Source: Microbacterium lemovicicum
GTDB taxonomy: Bacteria > Actinomycetota > Actinomycetes > Actinomycetales > Microbacteriaceae
Direction of reading: 5' to 3'
DNA: 64,000 nt
Assembly (NCBI RefSeq): GCF_003991875.1
Contig: NZ_CP031423.1
Location: 2,294,001-2,358,000, forward strand
The notes under the pieces were generated by a model that made no database searches, was not told the DNA's origin, and was given only the letters and a program-made list of their open reading frames with translations. This document shows positions 7,840 through 16,406 of this stretch, in pieces. Position 1 is the stretch's first letter. Each line of letters opens with the position of its first letter. The translations under genes were made by a program, and so were the position numbers.

Positions 7840-8478
7840 CTACCTGAACGCTCCCTGCAACTCCTTCAGCGCTTCTCGATACTGCGCGTACTCGTTCGCT
7901 GACAGATCTCGACGTCGTTTGTCGTCCGCACAGGCCTGCGACTCTGATTCCCATAGGCGCCGGAGGCTGATATCGGCAAGCTTGAAAAGTCGGATCGATT
8001 CAGCACCCTTGGCGGACAAATGCCGCGGCGTTGAAGGCTCTGTTGCGCCACCACGATATCCGCCCTCCATATGGTCTTGAATCTTGTCCAGGTATGGGTG
8101 AAAGAGAGTGAACGCGTTGGCCCGATAAGGATTGATTGGTGAACCATCTAGCGCAAGGTACTGCTTCTTTGACTTGCTGTTGCATCGCTCGCATGCGAGG
8201 AAGAGGTTGTAAAGTTCGTACGTCCATCGTGGTAGGCCGTTATTGCCGCCCTTTTTCACAAAGTGGTCGATCGAACTTGAACGATGCCCTCGCGCTCCCA
8301 AGGGCAGGCTGCAGTATGCACACCGCCCCTTCTGACTTCGGTAGGCCCAGGCGGCAAACTGTCGACGGAAGCGCTTGGTCGCCGAAGACGACCCCCACGC
8401 CACTACACCGCCGCCCGCATCCATGGCATCTTGCGGCTCAATCTTGAGGTGTCGCGGAGGCTTCTTCAATCTCCTCAT
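7840..8478 (-). CDS. HNH endonuclease, PtuB-like
   Basis: A 212-residue HNH nuclease. The core is GRCAYCSLPLG (first CxxC), SSSIDHFVKKGGNN (the HNH His after Asp) and YNLFLACERCNSKSKKQYL (Asn and second CxxC), giving a zinc-stabilised beta-beta-alpha metal finger. Its ATG overlaps the stop of the ATPase gene (ATGA), so the two proteins should be made together. An SMC-like ATPase coupled to an HNH protein is the layout of Septu (PtuAB), also used as effector in some retrons. No reverse transcriptase or ncRNA is seen nearby. Predicted role: DNA cleavage in anti-phage defence. Confidence 0.8.
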   Translation of the reverse strand: MRRLKKPPRHLKIEPQDAMDAGGGVVAWGSSSATKRFRRQFAAWAYRSQKGRCAYCSLPLGARGHRSSSIDHFVKKGGNNGLPRWTYELYNLFLACERCNSKSKKQYLALDGSPINPYRANAFTLFHPYLDKIQDHMEGGYRGGATEPSTPRHLSAKGAESIRLFKLADISLRRLWESESQACADDKRRRDLSANEYAQYREALKELQGAFR

Positions 8479-9719
8479 GACGCTGGGCGCTCCCGAACCC
8501 TCACAAGCTCGGCGAGAATGGCGTTCACTGTAGGAGTCTCCTCCGAAGAGATACCTTCTAGTCGGATCGCTGCACCGATGATGTCCGAAGGGGTTTGCGC
8601 TCCTTGTTCACGTCCCGATATCCAGGTGACTACACGTGTGAGGTCCGCATCGACCGCGGAGTTGCCGACCACCCGTGTACCGAAGATTCGATACAAAATG
8701 CCCTCCACGGACATGCCCCTCACGTCGCTGGTTACTTCCTCGAACAACGGTGAGCCATCAGCTCTGAGAACATCGTTGGCGTCAGACACAAGGAACGGTG
8801 AATGACTCGCAATGAAAAAATGACTCGCAGCTTCCGGCGGTAGCGTTTCCTTGATCATCGGTATGAATGAAGACTGCCAGTCCGGGTGAGTGCCCGTCTC
8901 AGGCTCATCGATTAGAACGAGCGAACCCGGCCGAATAGCAGCTGCGATGCGAACGACCATGGATAAGAGCATTGCCTGGCCAGCGCTGAGCCCCGAATGT
9001 TTCGCCTCGAGGCGGCCATCGAAGCGCACATCGAGGGTCAACCCGTAGACGCGGCGCAAGCTCACAAGAAGGATGGCAGGATGCAGGTCGAAATATGTGG
9101 CAAGGCTTGCGAGGCGTCGACCGAGAACCTCGCCAGTCCCTAGCGAGCGTGAGATGTCCAGGTCCCGCGCTACATCGGACAATTCTCCATCGAGCGCCTC
9201 AATCGCCTGTCTAGGCGGCTTTAGGCCAAAGTTGTCTAGGCTCGGCGCGAGCCTCTCAAGGGTTCCGACTTCGCCAACGGGTCGCACGCGCTTAGCTACA
9301 ACGATGTCGTAGTCGCCGACACCGACGTGATGTAGCACCGGTCCTAAGTCGATCCGGGTACCCCACGAAGCCATTAGTTCGACGAGGTACGGCCCGAGCG
9401 AGGAATTGAGCGACCCTGTCGAGACGGTGTTAGTGGCTTGCCGCAACCCAAGATAACGGTAGGAGTCGTTCCATGCTCGAGGCTTGGGGAACGAGTCGAT
9501 GACAAGATTGGAAACCGCTAGAACCAGGGGGGCCCGAGAACCCACTTCTTCTCTGCGATCTTCCATCGGTCGCATGGCCCCAGCCGCAAGGTGAGCAAGC
9601 AGGCGGCTCTTCCCGGTGCCGTTGGCGCCAATGACAACTGAGAATCGGTGTGCCTCAAGGTCTTCGCCACTTAGACGAAATGAGAAGTCGGGCGACTCGA
9701 GGCCCGTCAGCCGGTACAC
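8475..9719 (-). CDS. AAA/ABC-type ATPase, PtuA-like
   Basis: A 414-residue ATPase of the OLD/RecF-like ABC class. Walker A is VIGANGTGKSRLLAHL (about residues 31-46). A signature-like LSAGQAMLLSMV comes before Walker B SLVLIDEPETGTHPDW, and a switch histidine lies in FFIASHSPFLV. A long helical insertion separates the P-loop from the signature. It overlaps the HNH gene by 4 bp, matching the PtuA-PtuB pair of Septu. I expect it to oligomerise, bind ATP and control the HNH nuclease. Confidence 0.8.
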   Translation of the reverse strand: MYRLTGLESPDFSFRLSGEDLEAHRFSVVIGANGTGKSRLLAHLAAGAMRPMEDRREEVGSRAPLVLAVSNLVIDSFPKPRAWNDSYRYLGLRQATNTVSTGSLNSSLGPYLVELMASWGTRIDLGPVLHHVGVGDYDIVVAKRVRPVGEVGTLERLAPSLDNFGLKPPRQAIEALDGELSDVARDLDISRSLGTGEVLGRRLASLATYFDLHPAILLVSLRRVYGLTLDVRFDGRLEAKHSGLSAGQAMLLSMVVRIAAAIRPGSLVLIDEPETGTHPDWQSSFIPMIKETLPPEAASHFFIASHSPFLVSDANDVLRADGSPLFEEVTSDVRGMSVEGILYRIFGTRVVGNSAVDADLTRVVTWISGREQGAQTPSDIIGAAIRLEGISSEETPTVNAILAELVRVRERPAS

Positions 9720-9929
9720 GACGCAAGTCTAGTGATGCTCGCCGTTTGCCGATGTGACCTTGACGACCTCGTGGCAGCGCCTGCGCGTCGCAGTGCTGGC
9801 GTGGTTGCCTAGGCCGCCTCTTCGTAAACGCCCGAAGCCCCGCGCTGGTGACACGAATGTCCGCTGATCCGCTTGAATGATTTTGGCGGGGGATCCTGCT
9901 CGAGCTTGGAGGGTGGGGCCGGCACGTAG

Positions 9930-10349
9930 TCAGTGGTGGAGGTGTTCGCGAACGGTTGCGATGTCGTGGTCGTGCTGGCGGACGATGCGATCCCGCCTCG
10001 TGGGGAACGCGCTCTTGTGGATCACGACTAGGCGAAGCCCGTTGGCGGGTATGAGTTCGGCTTTGCGTTGGTCGTAGAGTCGTCGCTGCTCTCCGCGCGT
10101 GACGCCGGACACGGTTGCTCGGCGATCGAACAGAGGCACGGCCTCGGTGTGCTGTTTCTCCTGGAACTCGACCGCGAGATTCAGATTGGGCCAGTATCCG
10201 TCGACTGGAAGTCGGGCGGCTCGACCGGTGGTGGGCGATGCGTCGCCGAGGAGCCAGTCGAAGCGCGCCTGGCGGTTGCCGGGAATGCCCAAGACTTCGT
10301 CACAGAGGTCGAGGACGTAGTGCTCGTCGCTCTCAGTCCGTTTCGCCAC
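9930..10349 (-). CDS. PD-(D/E)xK-like hypothetical protein
   Basis: A 139-residue protein that I do not recognise by name. The stretch LPVDGYWPNLNLAVEFQEKQ has the spacing of a PD-(D/E)xK core (Asp, about ten residues, then Glu-x-Gln/Lys), and RGEQRRLYDQRKAELI then LRLVVI fits the helix-strand that usually follows. Very-short-patch-repair-like folds look similar. The start is a GTG with AGGAG 5 nt upstream. It begins 2 nt after the stop of the DUF2510 gene, so the two form an operon. Nuclease activity is inferred from motif spacing only. Confidence 0.6.
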   Translation of the reverse strand: MAKRTESDEHYVLDLCDEVLGIPGNRQARFDWLLGDASPTTGRAARLPVDGYWPNLNLAVEFQEKQHTEAVPLFDRRATVSGVTRGEQRRLYDQRKAELIPANGLRLVVIHKSAFPTRRDRIVRQHDHDIATVREHLHH

Positions 10350-10351
10350 TC

Positions 10352-11335
10352 CTACTCCTGTCGGCTGATGAACGCGGCGGCGATGGCTGGCGAGGAGGAT
10401 GCGCTGAAGCGGAACAGTGATGCGAGTTGCCGATTCGAGACGTTCAGTCGCAGCCCGTCGGAGAACTGTTCCATTCCGACGAGCTTGTCGTACCGGAACT
10501 CCAGGGTGCGTTTGTCGCCTGTGAAGATCGCGCGCTGATTCGTGACGGTGAGGACGCCGACGTCCTGCACCTGCATCTGCGTTCCCACAACGACGCTCTT
10601 GGCGCGTGCCGCGCCAACGCGGTAACTGACACCTTTCGCGACGCGGATGCTCACACCGTGGGAGCCACCACGCATCTCGCGCACCGTAACTTCCTTCATC
10701 AGCGCGACGCCGAACGTGGCTCGAGCAGTTTCACCCGACTTCAACATGACCGGAGCGTCGACCGTCGGGAGGCGTCCATCGTTGAGCCCAGCGATGACCA
10801 GTTCCTCAAAGACCGCCATGTCGCGCACGGCGAGCGTTTGAAGGTCGAGATCGAGCGCATCAGCAAGTCGGAACAGCTCCCGCTCTTCGGCTTCGGTGAG
10901 GACGTCGTCATCGACGACGTCGCGAATCGCGATTGCTAGCGTGTCCCAGCGGCGTTGCTCCCACTCTTTCGCCTTGTAATGACGCTCAGCGTCGGCGACC
11001 AATGCCGGAAGGGCTTCTAACGCAGTTTGATCGCCGTGCGCGGCCGCAAGCGCGGTGGTCTCGAACGAGTCCCGGCCCTGGCGCTTGGCTTGTCGCCGCG
11101 AGAGACGCTTGGGCGCGACCTCGACCTCCACGTGCGCGGCGGGCTGCACCTCAACCGCCTGTGATGACGCAATCGCATCAGCTGATTCTTGTACCGCGAT
11201 TGGTGGAGACGGCACGAGGGCGTCGACAGTCTGTGCGCCGGCGGCCCACACGTGGTCAGTCCACGCTGTCCCATTCCAGTACCGGCGCTCGAACCGCCCG
11301 GTGGGATCTTCGTACCAGTCTGCAGGCGTTGTCAC
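10352..11335 (-). CDS. DUF2510 N-terminal, PH-like C-terminal protein
   Basis: A 327-residue protein. It begins VTTPADWYEDPTGRFERRYW, a textbook DUF2510 motif (aromatic residues around a GRxRYW core). Next come a Pro/Val-rich linker, a basic patch KRLSRRQAKRQGR, a helical middle (residues about 115-195) and a C-terminal domain with TVTNQRAIFTGDKRTLEF followed by YDKLVGMEQF. That last part resembles bacterial PH-like or YokE-like domains. I chose the GTG at 11335 because it starts exactly at the DUF2510 motif; upstream in-frame sequence is low-complexity Arg/Ser. It lies 2 nt ahead of the PD-(D/E)xK-like gene. Function unknown. Confidence 0.7.
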   Translation of the reverse strand: MTTPADWYEDPTGRFERRYWNGTAWTDHVWAAGAQTVDALVPSPPIAVQESADAIASSQAVEVQPAAHVEVEVAPKRLSRRQAKRQGRDSFETTALAAAHGDQTALEALPALVADAERHYKAKEWEQRRWDTLAIAIRDVVDDDVLTEAEERELFRLADALDLDLQTLAVRDMAVFEELVIAGLNDGRLPTVDAPVMLKSGETARATFGVALMKEVTVREMRGGSHGVSIRVAKGVSYRVGAARAKSVVVGTQMQVQDVGVLTVTNQRAIFTGDKRTLEFRYDKLVGMEQFSDGLRLNVSNRQLASLFRFSASSSPAIAAAFISRQE

Positions 11336-11489
11336 GCCGCCGAGTGTAGTGCGAGCGCGCGACCCGCTGCGCGATCGCACTGCGAGTCGACGATCCACAA
11401 TCGGGCGTCCGCTCGCTTCGGATCCATCAGCGGGCATGCGCGCTTGAGGAGCCGCATCGTGCGCGCACATCCTCGTGAGCCAACGCGCC

Positions 11490-11500
11490 TAGGGTTGGGC
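11490..11500 (+). promoter_or_regulatory. putative leaderless promoter of the SMC-nuclease operon
   Basis: A TAGGGT -10-type hexamer at 11490-11495 lies 5 nt before the ATG of the 57-residue ORF at 11501. This is close to the spacing seen before many genes in this window. No clear -35 box. Confidence 0.4.
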
Positions 11501-11674
11501 ATGGCCGACCACGCGAGGCGAATCGCTGACGAGTCGTGGGATCGGAAGTCACCTGCAGTTCGCCACGAACCTGACCGTCCCGCCCCAGTTCGCGTGACTC
11601 GTGACGCGCCGGGACCGCGGTATCCGGGTTTCGGTCGCCTGCCACGCCATGATGAGTACGACCGGGGGAGATGA
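11501..11674 (+). CDS. 57-residue Arg-rich ORF, first gene of the SMC-nuclease operon
   Basis: A small basic ORF starting MADHARRIADESWDRKSPAV and ending HDEYDRGR. Arg, His and Pro make up a large share of it, and no domain is recognisable. Two things support it as a gene: a -10-like box just before the ATG, and its TGA, which overlaps the ATG of the next gene in an ATGA junction, typical of translational coupling. It could instead be only a leader ORF that feeds ribosomes to the downstream gene. It would be overlooked by annotation cut-offs because of its size. Confidence 0.45.
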   Translation: MADHARRIADESWDRKSPAVRHEPDRPAPVRVTRDAPGPRYPGFGRLPRHDEYDRGR

Positions 11675-12345
11675 CGTTGTCCATGCCATTGATGTCTGCC
11701 GCGCGACGTCGAGGCGGATCCACGAGCCAGACGGCGACCCGGATCCTCATCCTCCTTGACGTGCTCGGCACACCCGTCGCCGCGGACTGCCCCGTCGAGG
11801 ACGCGGTCGCCGTCGTCTCGTCACTGACGCGAGTCCAGAAGCTCGACTTCTGGCTCCGAAACCCCGACTACCTCGCCGATGAGCTGCTCACGGAGTTCGA
11901 GAGCGGGAGAGCTTCGCTGGGTGCCGTGCAGCCTGCGGTGCGCAGGATGCTCGACGGTGACGCGCCGTCCCTGCACCGCTATCCGATGGAGCGGTACATG
12001 TACGGCGCGTACGAGTTTATCGACGACGCGCTGTCGGTGCTGAAAATGTACGGTCAGATCGCGCACCGCAGAGCAGCCGACTCCGGGAACCTGGCACGGC
12101 GGGACTACTTCCTCCTGACAGCCGGGCGAGACACCGTCCAGAAGATGCGGGCGACCATCCCAGAACTTGCCTGGTACGACGCGCAGGCCGCCGCGATTGA
12201 GCTCATCCCTGACGCGTCCCTCGGTGCGACGGCGAAACGCCGCCAGTACGAGCAGCCTGAGTATGAGGCGACCGCGCATGGGGACGTGATCCCATCAATC
12301 CTTGACCGTGTGACAGCTCGCGCGACGAGCTTGGGAGTGCTGTAA
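11671..12345 (+). CDS. helical accessory protein of the SMC-nuclease operon
   Basis: A 224-residue protein of no family I recognise. It looks largely alpha-helical (VQKLDFWLRNPDYLADELL, RYMYGAYEFIDDALSVLKMY, RRDYFLLTAGRDTVQKMRAT). Size and position directly before an SMC-like ATPase resemble the small middle component of ABC-three-component systems, such as LmuC of Lamassu, but I see no sequence match to confirm this. The ATG at 11671 overlaps the upstream stop. In-frame ATGs at 11683 and 11692 are alternative starts. It ends 5 nt before the ATPase gene. Confidence 0.7.
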   Translation: MTLSMPLMSAARRRGGSTSQTATRILILLDVLGTPVAADCPVEDAVAVVSSLTRVQKLDFWLRNPDYLADELLTEFESGRASLGAVQPAVRRMLDGDAPSLHRYPMERYMYGAYEFIDDALSVLKMYGQIAHRRAADSGNLARRDYFLLTAGRDTVQKMRATIPELAWYDAQAAAIELIPDASLGATAKRRQYEQPEYEATAHGDVIPSILDRVTARATSLGVL

Positions 12346-12350
12346 CGCCG

Positions 12351-14474
12351 ATGGAGACGAACACTGTGGACTGGGTCGAAGCGGTCACGGAGAAGGCCGG
12401 TGGGGTGCGCGATGACGTCGCGTCCATCCTCGGCAGTTATGGGATCTCCGGCCCCCGTCCGGTCCCGTCACGGCGAAACCTGCGCCTGAGTGCTGTGCAC
12501 TTCGCGGGAGTGAAGAACCTTCAGTCCGGTGAGGACCCGGACTCCCGCACCTACGTGCCGTTCTCCTTCACCCGCGCGTTCACCACCCCGGTCACCGCCC
12601 TGGTCAGTGACGGCAAGAACGACGCGGGTAAGAGCTCAACACTGGACATCGTGTCGTGGGGTTTGCGGGGCATCGCCAACGTCGCGCCCGACGTGAAGAA
12701 GTGGCTCCGACAGGTGTGCCTGCTGTTGGAGATCAGCGGTGAACGGGTCCTCATCGCGTGGCGTGTGGACGACGGGATGCCGACCGGTTCCATCCTCGCG
12801 TTCCCCTCGCAGCAGACGGCGGACCTGCATGAGATGGAGAGCATCGCGCTGGACGCGATGCACGCTCTGAGCGCCGAATCGCAGCTCACGGGCGCGCCCG
12901 TCTTCGGGGTGACGGTGCCCGTGGACGATCTGTTGACACGACTGCGTGGCGCGGGTGCCTTCACCGTGAGCGCGTTCGAGGGTGACGAGGACATGGCCCG
13001 CGCTATCAACGACTTCATGCTCGACCGGTTGGGCTTGGACACGCTCACCCAGTGGCAGCGGAACAGGGGCGCCACGGACGGCGATGATGGCACGACTGCG
13101 GAGCACGCGTGGCCGTTGTGGTCGCAGGCGCTGGTCATCGCGAAACCGAGCGTGAAGTCCGCCATCGGTGAGGTTCCCACGCAGGCGGTCGCCGTGCTCA
13201 ACACGTTCCTCGCCACAGAGTGGAGCGCGACGCGGAGCCTTGCTCGCGCGCAACGCAGGTCCGTCGATGCGACTCTCGCGGGAATGAAACGACGGCGGGC
13301 ACGTGACGCTGATGCGCGGCAGGCTGGGGCGCTGGAACTTGAGGCGGAGCGGGCGACGGTGCAGGCGGAGCTGGATGCGCTGCCCCCAGGCAGTGGGCAG
13401 GGGATGCGTCTCGTCGAAGCGGTCACCGCTGCGACGGGCGAGATCACTCGCACCCAGCGGTGGCTGGCGGAGGCGGCGCTTGCGTACGGTGTCGCCGGCC
13501 GAGCGTTGGAGGCCGCCGAACATGACCTGGCCGCGTTGAAGGAAGCGGCGGTCACGAAACGGTTCTGGCACTCGCTGAAGCCGTCCTGTTGTCCCCGATG
13601 TGACGCGCAGGTCCAGCAGGTCCAGTGGGAGCGGGAACTCGACGGGGCATGTTCGCTGTGCAACAACCCCATCGACCCTGACCGTGATGACGATGCACCT
13701 GAGGCCCCGTCGGAGGAGGACGCCGACCCGGTCGATCTGGCTGAGGAGCACGTGGAGAGGTGCGCGGCTGAAGCGGAGCGCCTCTCGACCGTCCACGACG
13801 AGGCGGGCGAGGCAGCCCGCCTCGCACAGGTGACATTCGAGGAAGCGTCCAACGCACTCAACCATGCGCAGGGCGACCCGGTGAAACGGCAGACGCTCGA
13901 GCGGCGCCTCGGATTCCTAGACGGTCAGATCCAGGAACGTTCGATCATGTTCGGTGAGGATCCCGACGAGGAACGACTGAGCGCGGAGCAGGCTGTCCTT
14001 TCCGCGGCGGAGACGATCTCGGATACGGAGGCGAAGAAGGACTTCAGGTCGGCGCTGGAGTCGGTGAGCGCGCAGATCACCGAACTGGGGAAGCAGCTCG
14101 GGATCAGCAACCTGGAGTCAGCAACCCTGAAAGGCAACGCGCATCTGCCGGTCGTGAAGGGCGGGGAGTCCACGAACTTCGGCGACCTCACCGACGGTGA
14201 GCGGCTGCGGTTGAAGATCGCGTTGGTCGTCGCGCTCCTGGACGTGGGGACAACCTCGGGGCTCGGACGGCACCCGGGACTGCTTATCGTCGATTCCCTC
14301 GCTCGTGAGGAGTTGAACCACGAGAATGCAAAACTTCTGCTGACCGAGTTGAACCGGGTCGCCGAAGCGTACGGCCTGCAGGTCATCACGGGCACCGCGC
14401 ATAGTGACCTGGTGGACGCCGTGCTTCCTGACGAGGCAGTGCAGCGACCGATGGATACCGGGTTCATGTGGTGA
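12351..14474 (+). CDS. zinc-hook SMC-like ATPase (LmuB/ABC-3C type)
   Basis: A 707-residue SMC/Rad50-like ATPase. The N-terminal half-domain begins LRLSAVHFAGVKNLQSGE, with Walker A GKNDAGKSS at residues 88-96. A coiled coil covers about 295-405, a four-cysteine zinc hook has CPRC at 414-417 and CSLC at 434-437, and the returning coiled coil covers about 455-590. The C-terminal half has FGDLTDGERLRLKIALV in place of the LSGGQ signature (about 610-626) and Walker B HPGLLIVDSLAREEL (641-655), where the residue after Asp is Ser instead of catalytic Glu. The last part is YGLQVITGTAHSDL. The arms are short compared with chromosomal SMC proteins. It should be the DNA-sensing motor of the operon. 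Confidence 0.85.
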   Translation: METNTVDWVEAVTEKAGGVRDDVASILGSYGISGPRPVPSRRNLRLSAVHFAGVKNLQSGEDPDSRTYVPFSFTRAFTTPVTALVSDGKNDAGKSSTLDIVSWGLRGIANVAPDVKKWLRQVCLLLEISGERVLIAWRVDDGMPTGSILAFPSQQTADLHEMESIALDAMHALSAESQLTGAPVFGVTVPVDDLLTRLRGAGAFTVSAFEGDEDMARAINDFMLDRLGLDTLTQWQRNRGATDGDDGTTAEHAWPLWSQALVIAKPSVKSAIGEVPTQAVAVLNTFLATEWSATRSLARAQRRSVDATLAGMKRRRARDADARQAGALELEAERATVQAELDALPPGSGQGMRLVEAVTAATGEITRTQRWLAEAALAYGVAGRALEAAEHDLAALKEAAVTKRFWHSLKPSCCPRCDAQVQQVQWERELDGACSLCNNPIDPDRDDDAPEAPSEEDADPVDLAEEHVERCAAEAERLSTVHDEAGEAARLAQVTFEEASNALNHAQGDPVKRQTLERRLGFLDGQIQERSIMFGEDPDEERLSAEQAVLSAAETISDTEAKKDFRSALESVSAQITELGKQLGISNLESATLKGNAHLPVVKGGESTNFGDLTDGERLRLKIALVVALLDVGTTSGLGRHPGLLIVDSLAREELNHENAKLLLTELNRVAEAYGLQVITGTAHSDLVDAVLPDEAVQRPMDTGFMW

Positions 14475-14495
14475 CAGGAAAGGTGAGGAGCGACG

Positions 14496-16406
14496 ATGGC
14501 CTCAACGGTGCTGGATGTGCTCGACACACTCGAGGGCGCACCGACCCTGGACGCGCTCGGCGGTGAGCATGGGATCTACGAGTCTGCGGACGTTCTCGTC
14601 CACGACTCACGGGTCGTCGAAGTCGCTGTCGCCCTTTGCAACGGGTGGGGCGCCCTCGATGACCAGGACGCGGCCCGCCAGCTCCTCCTCGGCGCTGTGG
14701 AGTCGATCCCCGCCTTCAGCGCCGGAGACCTCTACGACGTGCTGCTGACCTCCGAGTCTGTCCTCCCGCAGATCTCCACGGACCTCGAACAGGCGTTGAA
14801 GCACCGAGCGGAGCAATCCGGCCTCGCACGCGACTTCGCTCTGGAAGCTTGGACCAGGCTTGCTCTCGGGAACTTCGGGACAATGGCACTGCACCTTCGC
14901 GCTGCCCTTCAGGACGGGAGCAGCGCGCCGGACGCGACTCCGACCCTTGTGCGAGCGCTCGGTGCTGCACTGTCGAAGTGGGGGGACGAGAACCTCCGCA
15001 CTGCGCTGCACACGCTCACCGAACATGACGATCTTAACTCGGACGCGGCGATGGAGCTCGGGCTCGACTGGGTCGCCCGAGCGACCGCACGCACCGAACT
15101 CGACGACGTTCGCTCCGGGCTGGGAGAGGCCCAGCATTGGTTCGATGCGGCGTCCGCTGATGAAGGTCGACCAGACGCTGTCGCGTTCCACGCGGTCATC
15201 AGCGGCGTGCTCGACCAGGCCGACGGGCACTCGGTCACCGAGGAGCGCTACCAGTCGATCTGCGACTCTGTGTACGGGTACCTAGACGGATATCACGGTG
15301 TGTCCCGTGGCTGGCGTGCCGCTCGGGGGGAGACGTCCACCGCATGGCTCGAGCTGCTGAATCAGCTGCATCAGGCGGACACTGACGCCTGGTACGACCC
15401 ACCACGCACCATCGAGAACCTCGCCCGGACCCTCGCAGCAGAGACCACGATGACCCTCGTCGTCAGTCAGGGCGGAACGGGACAAGCGGGGATCCGCGCA
15501 CTCGTGCAACCGCACGTGGACAACCTGGTGAAAGGCAACGGCGCCATCCTCTCCCACGTGCGGAGGTGGCTCGATGCGGCACCATCGGGCACCGAACAGG
15601 ACACCCGCGCTGCGGTGGAAGCGCTGCTGGTGCAGCTGGAGACCCCACCAAAAAAAGCGGGCGGCGAGTCGACCGCCATTCCGGAGTCGATTCGCGACCG
15701 CCTGAACCTGACCCCCGGTGACGCGACGATCCTCGCCGACGTCGCAGCGGAGCACCCGGACCTCACACACGTCTACGAGCAGCTCGCCCTGTACAGCTAT
15801 CCCGTCGGCTACGCGGAGTCGGTATTGCTGGACCAGCTGCTGGACGCCTGTGAACAGTACGCGCAGGGTGGGATCAGCCAGTACCGATATGAACTCGGGC
15901 TGGTTCTGAAGCATGTCGTGCGGTTCGCCGCCTTCCACCTCGATGAAGGACAGAGTGGGCAGCGTGCATCCCCATGGATGGCTGATGACAAGCCCTGGCC
16001 CCTCGAACATGAGCTCGCCGACGACCTCAACAGGCAGCTGCGCATGTCCGGGCTAACCTCCGTCGTCGAGCAGTCCAACACCGCCGGCGGACGCGTCGAC
16101 ATCGCCATCACGTTCCCTCGATGCCGGATCTGCATCGAAGTGAAACGCACCGACCAGGACCTGAGCGACGACCAGCTCGTCGCAGACTTCGGACCTCAAG
16201 CCGTCCAGTACGCAGCGACGGATGTCCCTGTCGCCCTGCTGGTGACCGCCGATTACCTGCGCCGCACGAAAAGACTCGACCTAACCGGAGCATTCCACGT
16301 GGCCCCGCTCCGCCTGCAGAAGCACTCACGGCAGAACGCGCTTGTCTCCGTTCGCATGCAAGCGAACGTTGCCACACCGTCGGCCTCATCACCGTCACGG
16401 ATCTAG
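14496..16406 (+). CDS. helical-repeat protein with C-terminal PD-(D/E)xK nuclease domain
   Basis: A 636-residue protein. Residues 1-500 are alpha-helical with the rhythm of TPR- or HEAT-like repeats and match no family I know. The C-terminus carries a restriction-type core: Asp535 in GGRVDIAITF, Glu548-x-Lys550 in CRICIEVKRTDQDL, then a helix with Gln in DFGPQAVQYA and a strand VPVALLVTADYL. GAGGAG lies 4 nt before the ATG, 21 nt after the ATPase gene. In Lamassu the nuclease (Cap4/DUF4297-type) is at the N-terminus of LmuA. Here the nuclease is C-terminal behind a long helical sensor-like region, which makes this architecture distinct. Predicted role: the DNA-cutting effector. Confidence 0.8.
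   Translation: MASTVLDVLDTLEGAPTLDALGGEHGIYESADVLVHDSRVVEVAVALCNGWGALDDQDAARQLLLGAVESIPAFSAGDLYDVLLTSESVLPQISTDLEQALKHRAEQSGLARDFALEAWTRLALGNFGTMALHLRAALQDGSSAPDATPTLVRALGAALSKWGDENLRTALHTLTEHDDLNSDAAMELGLDWVARATARTELDDVRSGLGEAQHWFDAASADEGRPDAVAFHAVISGVLDQADGHSVTEERYQSICDSVYGYLDGYHGVSRGWRAARGETSTAWLELLNQLHQADTDAWYDPPRTIENLARTLAAETTMTLVVSQGGTGQAGIRALVQPHVDNLVKGNGAILSHVRRWLDAAPSGTEQDTRAAVEALLVQLETPPKKAGGESTAIPESIRDRLNLTPGDATILADVAAEHPDLTHVYEQLALYSYPVGYAESVLLDQLLDACEQYAQGGISQYRYELGLVLKHVVRFAAFHLDEGQSGQRASPWMADDKPWPLEHELADDLNRQLRMSGLTSVVEQSNTAGGRVDIAITFPRCRICIEVKRTDQDLSDDQLVADFGPQAVQYAATDVPVALLVTADYLRRTKRLDLTGAFHVAPLRLQKHSRQNALVSVRMQANVATPSASSPSRI

Noticed and set aside
7840..9719. ATPase-HNH pair as a retron effector
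   Set aside because: No reverse transcriptase gene or structured ncRNA lies within the neighbouring sequence.
12351..14474. SMC-like ATPase as part of a Wadjet (JetABCD) system
   Set aside because: No JetA or JetB kleisin/KITE-like partners and no JetD topoisomerase-type nuclease; the partner here has a PD-(D/E)xK core and the ATPase has a short zinc-hook arm.
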